A stretch of DNA of 64,000 nucleotides, taken from the NCBI RefSeq assembly GCF_003590095.1, contig NC_039489.1, forward strand, positions 3,658,001 to 3,722,000. Reading direction: 5' to 3'. The notes beneath the pieces were generated by a model. The model was not told where the DNA came from, did not search any database, and saw only the letters and a program-made list of their open reading frames with translations. Source of the DNA: Trichoplusia ni. Lineage: Eukaryota > Arthropoda > Insecta > Lepidoptera > Noctuidae. Both the position numbers and the translations under genes were made by a program. Positions 13,101-25,455 of the stretch are shown piece after piece. Each line of letters starts with the position of its first letter. The first letter of the stretch is position 1.

Positions 13101-14375
13101 TACCTGAAGTACTGGACAGTGCTGTAGAGCGGACTGTTACGTGACTCACGTGATTGTGATTGCAGTGGCTGAGGCCGAATGTCTTAGGTATACTCAATAC
13201 GAAGATATTATGAAGTATTTTCATTTTTATATTGTTCGATAAACTGGCTGCTTTGTGAAATCTTGCGATCTTAAAACATTTTTTTTTAAATTCAGACACT
13301 TCTTTCAATATTTTTTCAATATGTATAATACGTATGTATTTTTCAAATAAAGCTTTGTAAGTCATGAGACTTACGAGGTTATAAATAGCACATTTTAAAA
13401 TAAAATTTATTTGGATAAGAAACAGTGGCGATTCATGTTGCCATTGCAAAAAAGTATCGCAAACAATTGTAAATAAATACGCTTTATTTCTAGTTAATAA
13501 TAAAGATTGACTGTAGTATTATTATACGTACATTTAGACTTAAATAATGGTTCCCAGTTGATAGTACTTGGTTCCGTAGAGTAGGACATTTTCATAGATT
13601 TTCGAAGGTTAATAGTTAGCGTACAACGCTGTACAGAGATTGTAAATATACTTACTAAAACTATAGAATAAATTGTCCAGTATACAAGAAATAAGATTTT
13701 TTTCCTTCAATTATTAATAATATATAATTTTATTATATGTTTTTAAGAATAGTTTTATATACAATTCGAGGCAGCTTATGGAAATTTTGTTGTATGCCCC
13801 TTAATTAGTCAATAGAAGTGAACATTGACAAGGACGACTATTTACCTAGTAGCATTTCAAATTAAATATTATTCGAACTTCAAATATTATTAGATCTGTA
13901 TATATAAATCACTAGGCTAACTTTAGGCTGAACATAATCGATACAAGTTATTTTTTTCAAAAAGATTTCTTAAGCTGTGTTGTGTGTTTTAATGAAAAGA
14001 AGCTATAATTTGAAGGACTGCTATATACAGCAAATAGAAGATTTTTGTCATAGAAGAATCATTCCAAGATTGTAATTAAATAAACGTAGAAAACAATGAA
14101 AAAGAAACAAAATAGTGATTTAACTTAAAACAAAATTTAGATGATTTCAAAATACTGATAAATTAATTTAAATAGTTATAATTAACGAATGTAACAATTG
14201 TAATATTTCGATAAAATACTCTTTATTATTTAGTGTTCAATAGTTAGATAATAATAGGTATTATTATAAATGTAAATAATAGTGATAGAGCAATGTATAC
14301 CGTAACGTTTAGAGATGATAATAATTATTGTAATGTAAAATAATAATGAATAAACGTGCTCAATATAATTATTGT
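13101..14375 (+). other. Likely 3' UTR of the Dmrt gene, with several candidate poly(A) signals
   Basis: AT-rich sequence after the stop codon with no coding potential. AATAAA hexamers occur at 13346, about 13473 and 13499, near 13668 and 14080, and at 14349. The last is followed within about 25 bases by a T/G-rich stretch, a typical cleavage context. The real end could be at any of these; several alternative 3' ends are common for developmental regulators. Confidence 0.5.
14349..14354 (+). terminator. Candidate distal poly(A) signal of Dmrt
   Basis: AATAAA followed about 20-30 bases later by a T-rich stretch (ttgttttatttaat). It is one of several candidates in this 3' UTR and was chosen for its downstream context. 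Confidence 0.35.
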
Positions 14376-14879
14376 TTTATTTAATTTGAAAGCTTAATAA
14401 ATGTTATGTTTGTGAAATTTTGAAGATCATCACGCTCATGAGACTAAACGATTTAACGATTAATAACCAAAAAACAGACATGAAAGTCATTAAGAATATT
14501 TTTTTAATACGAATATCCACTTATAATTGAAATTAAACTGCATGTAGTAAGTAGGCTTTGATCTTCAAGAATAGTCCAAAAGAAAATTAAATGAATTACG
14601 GATCAAACTTAAGAGTTTTTGTCCACTGTAGTCGACATATTTGTCATGGATAGATATCCGCTAAAATAAACTATACAGTACTACCGGCGATGAGCTGACA
14701 AGCCGTTATATTTATTGTAACAATTGTTGTTAAATGGGCTCCACGCTATGTTACCTAGTAAAATAGGTCGTCGAATAGCACAACGTGCAAAATCTGTTCA
14801 ATAATAAAACGTGACTAAAAACAAATATGAATCAAAAATAAATATAACTTAATGAAATACACCACTCAAATATATCAGA

Positions 14880-14995
14880 TTTATTAATTGACTTAATGAT
14901 GAGCTGACGCGGCTTCAGCTCATGATTAAGGACTCCGGTTTTGTCCGAAACTAGTCGGGCATCCCCGATAAATACGCGTGAGTAAACCGTTACAT
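14880..14995. repeat. Dispersed repeat with GTCCGAAACTAGTC core, copy 1
   Basis: The 47-bp core at 14943-14989 matches 38233-38279 with four differences by eye. Just upstream, 14896-14926 is a hairpin (gagctga..tcagctc, extended by atgat/atcat with one mismatch). Probably a MITE fragment. Confidence 0.55.
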
Positions 14996-15670
14996 CATTT
15001 AATAATGAATCAGTCTCACGATAGTTATTATAAAAATATATCAGACGTTTGTTCAGAAACGTATTGGTATAAAAATACACTAAGATTGTTAACAGCCGCG
15101 AGTCAGACTTGCGCGTTGAATAGGATGTTACCGTACACTTAAAAATAAAAATAAAAATTCAGAAAAATCTATCACACATAAAATGCATGGCCGTAACTTT
15201 CTTTGCTTAACTTCGATCTTGGTAGCAATATTCCGTAGCCCTGAAAAGTTAGGCGGAGACGAAATCCGCATGACATCTGTTATCTGCGTGCGTTGCGGTG
15301 GAAAAACGCCCTGCGCCTAGTCGTACCTACAGCCGACATGCACTATAGTACAGACCCGAGTACGACACACTGGACCCACATCGACACAATACGTCTTAGC
15401 ACAAAGCGTTATCGAGCCGGCGACGCTCCACAGACTAATTACTAGCCTCGCTGGACCATCACTTGCACCGGGATACATCGCACATATATGTACCTACATA
15501 TATCTTGTCTACGTAAGTATCGGAATTTGTATAGCAATGATTTGGAATAGAGCTTCAAGGATCAAGGGAAAAACTTATGTGGAAACTGTTGGCATCTTAT
15601 TTCTGTTATTAGGACTTTTTATGACATAACATTCTTAAACAGACACTGGTCATATTTTAAATATTTTACT

Positions 15671-15699
15671 GGGGCTGAGAAAAATATTTTCTCAGCCCC
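15671..15699. repeat. Perfect 13-bp-arm hairpin
   Basis: ggggctgagaaaa, loop ata, then the exact reverse complement. It stands alone in AT-rich DNA with no gene next to it. It could be a relic of a fold-back transposon; nothing shows that it is transcribed. Confidence 0.6.
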
Positions 15700-16029
15700 A
15701 ACCAAGTAACTTTTCCAACCAACCATATTTTAACCCGATTCAAAATTGTCATTTAGTGATCAGGTTTTAAAAGACGGGAAACATTTTCTCGGAATAGAGC
15801 GGAAGTAAGTAATAAAATGATTAAAAAAACGACCTTGTTTTGATGAATCGAGAAGTATTGAATGTCCTGCCATCAAATAATCAAAATTAGTCGTTCTATA
15901 CTTAGTAACAAAACAGCTATCGAAACAAATGCCATCGATCAACTTGAAGCAATCTTGATACTTGTCAGTCATACTCAGAGACAGGGCCTCTAGTGGGCCT
16001 CGACGAGACATCGATGGTCAGCGCACGAG

Positions 16030-16051
16030 TGACGTCACCACAATGACGTCA
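16030..16051. promoter_or_regulatory. Tandem CRE-type palindromes
   Basis: Two perfect TGACGTCA sites starting 14 bases apart (16030-16037, 16044-16051), in a GC-richer patch that also contains ccgacgtc. The close spacing suggests a bZIP-bound element; there is no gene directly beside it. Confidence 0.35.
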
Positions 16052-17052
16052 GCGCCACTCGACGGCCCGACGTCTGCGGGAACCATTGTCTGAACTAAAT
16101 TGGACGTCAAACGACCAAGATTGTTGTGTTTGTCATGCATGTGTTTTGTTTTCGATAGATTATGAAGTTATTATCTTGTTTGAAATATACAGAGTAGAAA
16201 TAGGGTCAAAAACCCAAAATAGTAGGACCTTTTTAAAAGCTTCAAGAAATTAAAAACCAAAAAAAGTCATGTCAAACTCACATTATGATAAAGGACAAAA
16301 ATTAATTATGTGCACAAAAATCAATTACATCGCCGCTAAATCTCACGACTAAAAACTTGTCTGTAATCTTGTCCAAAATTTTTTTTTTATATGTTTGCGG
16401 TTCAAATCACAAACAAGGATTTAGTTGTAACCATTCAACAGCCACACACTAACTATTAAAAAGAAATTAAAAAACGTTTGCAACTGACAGCTTAAATTCA
16501 AAAACAGAATGTGAAGTCGTACGTCATCACGCATTACTCGTTCGCTCATTCGTTTTCTCTCATTTGATCTGATTACGTCAAACGGGACGGTCGCCGCGCC
16601 ACGCGCCCGCGCTCAACTATTATTTCAGTTTAACCATGGTTCAACCGCTTTTTGATTCATTGTTTGTTAAAATTTAAATACCAGGGGGTGGTTTTAAATA
16701 ATTAGACCAATTTTAAAATGCGTGGGAATTTTTATTTTAGTTTTGTTGTATGACTTAGAGGCGGGATTGTGTACGAGAGATTAGTCTGATGTGGATTATA
16801 ATCATTAACATGTATATTTTTTTATGTTATTTGAATAAATATGAGAAACGAAGAATATGTATATATACGAGTCGCATGTTCCGTCCTCGCACAGGATAAA
16901 CTATCTGATGAACCTCGACAGCTTGTTCTGCGTCTGGGTTTCTTTGTACATGAAATTTGGAAGGTTTGTATAGAGAGGCGTCACAAGGACCAAATAGAAT
17001 AGAAATAAAAAATACCTTACGTTGATTTCTAGTTAATAATTTGAGATGGCTT

Positions 17053-17106
17053 TCATCAACATCATCATCAGCCCATATTTGTCCACTGGTGGACATAGGC
17101 TGCCCC
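17053..17106. repeat. Dispersed repeat with 'catcatcatcagcc..ccactggtggacataggc' core
   Basis: Short lepidopteran-type repeat whose core recurs at 20958-21006 and 48254-48300. Too short to assign to a transposon class. Confidence 0.5.
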
Positions 17107-17180
17107 AATTGCACTAACTTAATTCTTGTACTTACATTCACAAAATTTATAACTAACAAACAATTCTAATTTCCTAATAT

Positions 17181-17226
17181 CGACTACGAGCGTAGCCGCG
17201 TAGTCGCGTAGCAGTATCGTAGAGCT
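17181..17226. repeat. CGTAG/CTACG-rich inverted repeat, copy 2
   Basis: Contains cgactacgagcgtagccgcg followed by tagtcgcgtagcag. Its reverse complement resembles the stretch at 2451-2512. Likely a small fold-back repeat. Confidence 0.45.
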
Positions 17227-18085
17227 TATACTTATGAAATTCAAGAGTTTAATTCAAGTTTCTCTACAAACAATAAAATAAATTAGTCTTTCAGTACTTA
17301 GCCATAAATATGTCCAATAAAGTCCTATCATAATTCAATACTTTCTTATTACTTAGCTTTCATTATAACAAAAAGTTCCAAAGAAAAGAGATAGTAATAT
17401 AACTGGAATTAAAGAGTGAAAGAGAGGGAGAGTTCTTTGTAAAAGTTTCAGCCCTTACAATGGTGGAAAATTGTAAAAAAGTCACGATTAACTGCAATTT
17501 GTGGTGATTATTGAATCAGAAATACTTGGAGGAAACTTTCTCTTGGCGCTTGGATTCAAAGTAAGAAATGAAGCGTATTCTAGAAAAAAGAAATCTGCTT
17601 TGTAAGCAACAGTGCTTATTTATGTTGTATATTTAAAACAGAATGTAGGTAATCGCTCATTGCAATTAAATAGGACATAAATAATATATCAGCACACTAA
17701 TAGCACGAAACGGTTTTACTGCAATCGAATAAAAAAAAACATAGGAAACAATTAGTCCTTGTTGACATAACTAAATTGACTTCACACAGTAATTTACAAA
17801 TATTTGTTTAGTTGCTTTTTTACCAGTCTACACCAGGAGGTTAATGTTTTTTTAACGTTTTTATTCATAACATAAAAGCAACTAAATCAAGCTAGAAACT
17901 ACATAATATAAGTATCAAATGATAAGCTAGTGGAAAGCCCATATCTGTAATTTATACCTAATTTAAATCATATTTCAATATCAGTTTTTTCCAATACTTA
18001 CTTTTGTGCCACTAATTTATATTTATAGGTACTTTTATAAGTTGTCATTCAAAGAGTTATTCAAGTTCTCTTTGCAAGGCGTCAC

Positions 18086-18119
18086 GGGGGGTGTGCGGGG
18101 CGCGGGGTCGGGAGGGGGG
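18086..18119 (+). other. G-rich block with quadruplex-forming pattern
   Basis: Five runs of three or more G (18086-18091, 18097-18100, 18104-18107, 18110-18112, 18114-18119) with loops of 1-5 bases, which satisfies the canonical G-quadruplex pattern on the plus strand. The surroundings are AT-rich. Confidence 0.5.
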
Positions 18120-18650
18120 CTGATCCCGGTACACTCGGCGCCTCCGATTGTATTCCTGTTTCGATTAATTCGCAATACTTGTGGCGCACAACACATTTTA
18201 TATTCGCGCCGCTCTCGAAAGGAGTGTGATATGGAGAAGGATTTTTTATCTTATGTTAGATTTGATATAAAATTACTACGGATCTGTTTGTTTTTTATTA
18301 TAATCTTTTTACTTTGTTACATTTATCAGTGCTAAGGAACACATTGTCTTTCCTTTCTTGTATTGATATTTAGTGTGAAATGCAAGTGCCCTCTGGAGTC
18401 CTGCTTTTCTTTATTGATTTTACGGATTCGTATCATGCATAAAAACTGTGATCAAGCTTTATAATTTTCGACTGATATCACATTGTGAATATATTTGCAA
18501 AGCATGGATCAAAATAGTAAATACAATAACTATCTAGGAAATAATTCATACAAATAATAAAAGTAAAGCAAAGCCACCTCCATACCAACGAACTGGTCCA
18601 CTGCTGTCACTAACACTGACTCGGTAATTATTTTTATTATTGAAACACCT

Positions 18651-18715
18651 CCCCCTCCCCGCACCCCCCCCCCTCCCCGCAGCCTCACCCCCCGCCTCGC
18701 CCCCGCCGTGGTCTA
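18651..18715 (-). other. C-rich block (G-quadruplex pattern on the minus strand)
   Basis: Long C runs at 18651-18655, 18657-18660, 18664-18673, 18675-18678, 18688-18693 and 18700-18704 with short loops. The patch to about 18850 stays GC-rich and has homeodomain-like taatta motifs on both sides (ggtaattatt at about 18623; gtaattaaaa at about 18788), so a regulatory element is plausible. Confidence 0.5.
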
Positions 18716-20324
18716 ACCCGCGGACATTTTGTTTTTGTTTTTAATTCGTATTTATTACGTCTGCGCCGGACACTGGACAGAGTCGAGTAATTAAAATGTT
18801 CGGCCGCCGTTAGATTGGGTGACCGACTTGTGTGGGCGGGGGTACTTCAGTTTGATAGTTTACAAGACAACCTTCAATTAAATGCTATTTATAGTGATTG
18901 AAATGTTATGATTGTAGTGCATACTTACATACATACGCCGCTGTAGACCAATTGAACTAGAATGTATTTTTTGCCAATGATTGAAAGATGTCTGTTCCAG
19001 GCACCTACGACAGCCGTAAGAATCTAGGTTTTTTATTAACAGTCACATTCACAACCGACACTTTAGAATTATGTTTTTTTTTCGTGTGTACTTCTCGTAA
19101 AGCTTTACGTCAATAATAAGTAAATGCAGATTCTGTTAACACGAAGACAGACAGACAAACCCTTCCTATTAGCTGCCTGATACTTACTGTTAAAGATCCC
19201 TAGACTAAACCAACCTATCGCTACCTTAACCGCATACAAAACGATTACCGATTAGTTAAAACGTCAAATAATAGTTATTCGAAACCACTCGAGTGCTATC
19301 AATAACTATTGTGCAATCGATTTTTGTATTACAACCTTTATTCTAATTGTTCAATAACCAAGTTATCCTATACACTTGATATACATTTTATAACTGTGCA
19401 ATAAGGTTGAAATTCGATTGATTGAAGTGTGTTTGTAACATTTTTGCGTGGGATAGGATAGAGTTATTATTGTTTGTTTTTTGTACTATTTTTATTGTTA
19501 TAGTTGACATGTGAATGGCAATCTGAACAGTGGGGTATATTTATACCGCATTATACAAACTTGTATTGATAACTTAATATATTCGTGATACAGCAATTTG
19601 AAAGGTATTAAGGGATGACAGCTTACCCTTGCTCTGAGGCAAATTAAAGAGACACAATGCTGCTTCCTATTGAAATTAATGTAGGTGTATTTGCCACAAT
19701 GTTGATGATGATTGTTGACAGATGGAACACTGGTGTTATCTGGCTCCTGATTCGATGAAGATGTAATGCCTAGGTAAGCTCATACCTATAGGTTTTGAGG
19801 AGGACGATAAAAAATTTGTATGTCGTCTGAGTAAAACCATAAAAAAGCAAGTAAACGCGAACATCTACAACTAAGTCATATTCATCTAGTTAGTAAAGAC
19901 AAAACATAAAATCAGCGTATTTGAATAATGATGTTCGTGAGGATGATTCATTATAAAATGATGCAATTCTAAAAAAAAAACAGTAACCGTCTGATCATCA
20001 TCTTCAGCACTGTAAAATTTATTGATGGGCTGAGGCCTCTCTTTGTTTCGGCTAAGCTAGTCTGTCCCAAATAGCCCCATAGAATACAAAAAATAATCCA
20101 AAACAAATAAATCCCAATTTAAAAGGTTTCAATCTTACTTCCAAACCTTACAATGTTACGAATACGTCAAATAAATTAAAAATGTAACAAATCTGATCTC
20201 CACCCGCGTGAGACGAATTAGGGCGAATACACACGTGCGACTGGTCGCGCGGCCACGCGGATAATCGCAAATTGTGCAAACACCCTGCAGAGTGCGTAGG
20301 GACAAGCATCTTCTCCTAAGGTAC

Positions 20325-20383
20325 GAGGAAACGAGATGCCGCTCTACGCTACGTATAGTTCTATCTCGCTCCCGCAACGGCAA
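20325..20383. repeat. Short dyad repeat, copy 2
   Basis: acgagatgccgctctacg paired with cgtatag..ctatctcgct, then cccgcaac. Same pattern as the copy at 5657-5712. Confidence 0.5.
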
Positions 20384-20957
20384 CAGTCGAACTGGAAAGA
20401 GGTGGTAGGAGGACTCCTGGCTTCTGGATATATCAGGTGATGAGATAGTTTTGTATAATAAGGAAGTGATTTTGTTCGGAAATGTAATAAGTTGGTGTTT
20501 TTTGGTGCAATTGATGAAGTTCTTGGAAGTGGGAGGTTTGTTTGTGGAGCTTGTATTAATGTGTATGGTGTAGCCTGTTTTATATTACAAGGGATAGTGT
20601 ATTCGATTAAATCAATGCTCTTTAGAATAGAAAAGAGAGTGTAATTATTTGGAAGAGTATTGTTATAATAGGTGTTACATAAAATAATGTCCATAATATT
20701 ATATTCTATTATTCTCCTTGGGTATAGAAGATAGCTTTTATGATGTTATTCGATAGGTACAAGTTTGTATCATTATTTCTGCAAAGAAATGTTTGTGACT
20801 CACATACAATCAACAACATGATGGTCCGTATATTTCTGTTTGAGATGCTACAAAGTAAACGAAATAAAATACGAGTTCCGATGTGACGTTATACTTAACA
20901 ATGTAAGGAATTTTGAAACTACTTACATGTAGCCAGTAACAATATTTAATAATATTT

Positions 20958-21006
20958 ATAGCAGCCTATACACGTCTCACTGCTGGACGGACACAGGCCT
21001 CATCTC
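20958..21006. repeat. Dispersed repeat, 'cagcctatacacgtctcactgctgg' type
   Basis: Second copy of the repeat at 17053-17106 and 48254-48300. The shared core reads 'cactgctggac...acaggcct'. Confidence 0.45.
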
Positions 21007-21835
21007 GTAAAGTGAAGGTTTGAGCATTTATGACCACGCTAGCTCACTACGGGTTGGAGACTTCAGATTCCAATATTTAGAATCCAGGTCTCTCTCACCA
21101 GTTGTCAGTGGAGTCTTTAAATAATTAATGAAGGACATATAACTTAGTAAAAATCTCATTGGTACTTTGCCTGCATTGGGATCGAACTTCTTTGCATACA
21201 AATCTATGCATGCATAGAACCGCAAGGCTACCAAGACATTAAATCTCTACATGAAAATCACGGCTTAAAAAGTCAAAGAAACCAAACCTCCAGTAAACCA
21301 GCTATTACACAAAACACACCACATATCCTGCATCCATTGTCCCCATATCTGGTGATCTCACAGCGTTTAGCGCAATTGTGCTCCAACATGTATCTTTTAT
21401 CTTTACCCGATTGCAAAAGGAGGGTTATGTTTTTTTACAAGTGGATTTGGTTTGGTTACAATGTCGGGGGCGGTTTTGTTGTCTTTCTAGTAAGATATCC
21501 CTTTCGCGATTAGATATTGATCGGCATGGGAATCGAACTTGTATCACTTTTTGTAAACCTGTTGCTTTTGGAGGCTTTTGTGGTTAAACATAATGCTGGC
21601 AATTCAGAGGTTTTGGTTACATTTCTTTGTAGGTTTTTTACGAATTTGATAGATAATCCTTTTCTATAGATATTGTTCATTAGGAGAAATTGTTAAAATG
21701 GTTAGTAAAGAGGTGAATGCATACTTTTTGAACGGAATCGCATATCACATTATGAGTATTTTATTTTATAGTTAGGATGGATATCCCTATGAAACTGGAA
21801 GATTTTGTCAAGTGTCTATTATAAATTAAGAACAA

Positions 21836-22033
21836 CTAGCTTTTGCCCACGGTGTTGCCCGCTATAGATCGAAAATGATCCTATGAAACATGCAATCGGG
21901 AAAAAAATATCCTGTATGTGTTAATCCTACTTATAAACTATCTGTGTTCAAAGTTTCGTCTCAATCTGCTTAATGGTTTTTTGCGATAGAGAGGAACAAA
22001 CATCCATATTTATAAACTTTCGCGTTTATAAGA
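21836..22033 (-). mobile_element. Helitron-like non-autonomous element, 198 bp
   Basis: Minus strand: begins TCTTATAAACGCGAAAG, ends in CTAG, with host A before and T after. The body is homologous to 11432-11612 (tcctgtatgtg, aaagtttcgtctcaat, aacaaacatcca). No coding capacity. Confidence 0.58.
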
Positions 22034-24180
22034 TTGGTAGAATAATTCAAAAAACTGAAATAGCAGCAAACAGATATTTAAGAGCGACTCAGAGTCATGT
22101 CACCTCAGTATTTAAAAGTAACCATACTAATTACATTCATTCAATAGCTCAAAATACGACTTGTATAGCCAATTGTCAATGTATAGATGTATATCTCGAC
22201 GACAAGCCTCCTCGTGGTATCGTGGGACTCCCACCTGCCGCCACAATCCTTTGCTCGTGGGATCCCACTTCACCCACCACTGTGGTATAGCTTGAGGCTA
22301 ACTTTTTGTTGCTATTATCCAGTGGTTGGCGTTGACATTGTGTTTGTAATTGTTGTTTGTTTTCTTATGCAGTAGGTAGGTACTTTTTTTTTTGTTTGCA
22401 TTCTGAAATCAATCCAAAATCTATGTGGATAGGAAATATGGTTTTAATAATAAATTGATAAAACAACAGTTTTAAGAGACAACGTATATCCTAATAATAC
22501 TAGTGACCTTGCCTCCGCGTGAGCAAAGACTAAAGACACAGGTCAGGATAAACAGGCGTCAATACACCGTTATTATAAGAATATAGAGAATAAATAGAAG
22601 AATAATTTCAGCGAAATATTCAGTATTGATTATACAATGATTTTGTTACAAAGATTTAGGTAGATGCTTTATTCAAATCGTTTACGAACAAAAGTGCTAT
22701 AGAACATGTAGAATCTAATTTTCTAAGCTTACTGTATCTGCCATCCATTATTTATACTCTATGGACTCTTTCCGAGTTCTGCCTTCTAATACCTGTCATA
22801 AGAACTAAAAAGCATAAAACTAACTCCATTCGTTATAGAAGTACAGCGTAACTGATATTCAAGCAATTATCTCAATTACTTCTGCCCGATATACTTCTAA
22901 AGGTATCTCAATCAATACCCGCTCCAAACAATGCGACGCATTAGACTCACACAATGTGTATCGCCACACGACACCCATTGACTGCATTCAATGCAACTGC
23001 CTTCACGAGAACACTCCACATTGTTTTATTATTTCCATTATTTTATTTATAATAGACCCTCAAATAATTGTTATTGAATTATAACTACAGGGAATCAATT
23101 TCATATTTTTTATTTTCACTATTATTGTAATTCCTACCTTATAGGAGAGAAAATAAAGTTGTTAATGTGTTTACTGGGGTTAAATAAAAATTAAAGCACT
23201 TTAAATAATTGTTATACAATTTTAAAGTCAGCATTCATTCAAAAACAAACCTCAACTAATGTTAACAAGGTTGATATTGAATTGTAGGGTGTTATAAAAG
23301 TTAAAACGTTTTCAGTAAATGGTTTGCATTGTTCAGGTATTGTGTGAGGCGTGGCTACTTTAGCCCGATAAGTAATAGTTTGATAAATAACCGATTCTTT
23401 ACTGATTGGACCCCTTGCGGCGGCCTGAACTGCTTTGTAACCGCATTATAATGAAGCTTTTTGACAAATATATGGAAAACGGTTTAAACTTTTTTTTCTA
23501 ATAACAGTATTTATAGCAATTTTAGTTCACGTTTCTGCTAATGGATTAAGATTCAATAAATATAATTAATTATAATAGCATTTTAAACTTAAGTTGCATT
23601 CTAATTAAAATCGTGTTTTTGCTTTAGAAAGCAGAACCTATGCTTTTTCAATGTTTTTATCATAATCAAAGGCCTTTTTTTAACAAATTACATATTTTGG
23701 AGAAAGTTTCGGAATTTAATGTTCTTCACTTCAACGTTGCACAATAATTCGCCAGACAACACGAGCAAAAACAGCTTTATTCCAATATCTAAAAGATTGT
23801 AAGATTGACGGAGATAAAACTCAAAAAACAATGTTTTAAGAGGTTTTCTTTACAAAGAAATTGTCATTTAATACGAGTGGCATCAGCTGTTCATTTAATT
23901 GTCAGTGCCTACCTACACACATGTTCACACAATGGCAGGTAAGTCGACGAACATTGAAAACCCCTTTACGTCTTCTAATAGATTTCGAATAGACAAATCG
24001 TATTGAACTCACAAAGAAAAATGTTGGGTTTCGATAAAAAAGTTCAATGAAAAAAAGAGTTATAATTATAAAATGTCATTCAAGTGTTCCTGAGGTAGCA
24101 ATTAGTGGTTTCCTTTAGACAAGGAAAACTTTCTTCTTTGTTAAAACTTTCAAGTTGATAAAGAGGTAGGAAGTGTGTTA

Positions 24181-24453
24181 TCTATACTTCTATACTAATA
24201 TATAAAGCTGAAGAGTTTGTTTGATTGTTTGAACGCGCTAATCTCAGGAACTACTGATCCAAATTGAAAAAATATTAGTATTAATTATATTGTGTTAAAT
24301 AGGCCATTCGTCGAGGAAGGCTTTAGGCTATAAACCATCACGCTGCGACTAATAGGTGCGAAGATACAATGGAAAATGTGAAAAAAACAGGGCAGGTTTA
24401 AATCATAACTTATGTTTTCTACCCACGAGGACGAAGTCGCGGGCAACAGCTAG
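24181..24453 (+). mobile_element. Helitron-like non-autonomous element, 273 bp
   Basis: Starts TCTATACTTC, with ATATAAAGCTGAAGAGTTTG close behind. It ends with a near-palindrome (gacgaagtcgcgggcaacag) and CTAG, inserted between A and T. The body (cgaggaaggct, ccatcacgctgcgactaata) matches 35429-35674 and, in reverse, 47255-47483. Confidence 0.7.
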
Positions 24454-24573
24454 TTTTACAATACTACTACTTGAAGATAGTACTTTAACAAAAGTCTGAA
24501 AAGACAGAAGTCAGAAAGTCTTTTAACAAAAATATAGTAGTATATTTTCAGTTTTTGTTTTCTTTTGTTATCT

Positions 24574-25146
24574 ATTTTATTTATTTATTTATTGGATCGG
24601 ATCGCCAACAGAGGCTACACAATTACATGCATATTAACATTTTTGCGTACAATATTAGTGTGCGCCTCCAATTACAGGCGACCACATCATTCACTTATTG
24701 TCTAGGTAGGTACAACAAGTTTGATTAGGCAGAAACAATTAAAATACAATGAACAAAAATCATAATAAGAGAATCAAAATTAAAAGTAAAACAAACATAA
24801 TAATAAACTAATTCAAATTGTATGTATAGAATAAAATAATAAAATGAGAATAATTATAATGTGAGAAAAAAAAAACAACAGCAAACAAAATATTATAAAT
24901 TCGAAATTATTTCTTTTACGTCTTTTTTAAATTTTGGTAATTTGCCCGTGATATCCAAATCATTGTGCTTTGCTAGTGTGTTGTACAGCCTACAGAGCCT
25001 TGGCAAAACGGCGAAGTGTCCGAGGTTTGTTTTAGATCCCGGCACATGGAAGAGGTTATAGTTACATTTCCGCGGCAAGCGAGATGGTGCTGGATTGTGG
25101 TGGATTTTGTGTTTATAAGCTAGTTGAACGATATACAAGTTCAGCT
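24574..25146 (-). mobile_element. 5'-truncated non-LTR retrotransposon (LINE) 3' end
   Basis: On the minus strand, about 80 codons (25138 down to 24893) read as the C-terminal tail of a LINE ORF2: SRLPRKCNYNLFHVPGSKT, then LPRLCRLYNTL and a final FKKDVKEI before the stop. This resembles the end of Jockey/CR1-type reverse transcriptases. A non-coding 3' part follows, ending in a tail of ATTT units (AAAT on the element strand) at 24574-24595. The catalytic part is absent, so it is a dead fragment. Family assignment is by eye and moderate. Confidence 0.6.
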
Positions 25147-25154
25147 ACACTGGA

Positions 25155-25455
25155 TACAGTCGGGTCGGTCTGTGGATTGGTGACCATTTATGTCATAACG
25201 AGTTCCTTCGTATTTCGGAAGGCACGTTAATTGAAGGTCTCGGCTGCTATTTGCACATCTTTTTAACAGTAGTTACGGGTACTCAGAAACTAGAAATTTT
25301 GACAGCCAGGGTTACTAAACGGCATCGTGTTGCCCAGGTTCCTGGGTAGAGGAGGTCAGATTTTCAGTCTTTTAAAATACTGGTACTTAGCTGCGTCCGA
25401 AATATCAGTTGACCCCAGAATAATTGGGAAAAGGCTTGATGATAAATAAATAAAC
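25155..25455 (+). mobile_element. tRNA-derived SINE, 5'-truncated copy
   Basis: Homologous over its length to 26401-26768: shared 'cgagttcct', 'tttcggaaggcacgtta', 'gttgcccagg', 'gaggaggtcagat', 'actggtacttagctg', 'gggaaaaggct'. The tRNA-like head is missing. The 3' end runs into gatgataaataaataaac. It abuts the LINE fragment at 24574-25146. Confidence 0.65.

Noticed and set aside
13006..13449. 147-codon minus-strand frame over the Dmrt stop and 3' UTR
   Set aside because: Runs from the coding exon into AT-rich UTR; no recognisable protein.
16827..17159. 110-codon minus-strand frame
   Set aside because: Includes part of the 'catcatcatcagcc' dispersed repeat; no recognisable protein.
20344..20694. 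116-codon minus-strand frame
   Set aside because: Low-complexity AT-driven composition, no motif, and it overlaps a dispersed dyad repeat.
22190..22300. Imperfect hairpin of gtggta/taccac-like words
   Set aside because: Pairing is patchy with several bulges; too weak to call a structured RNA.
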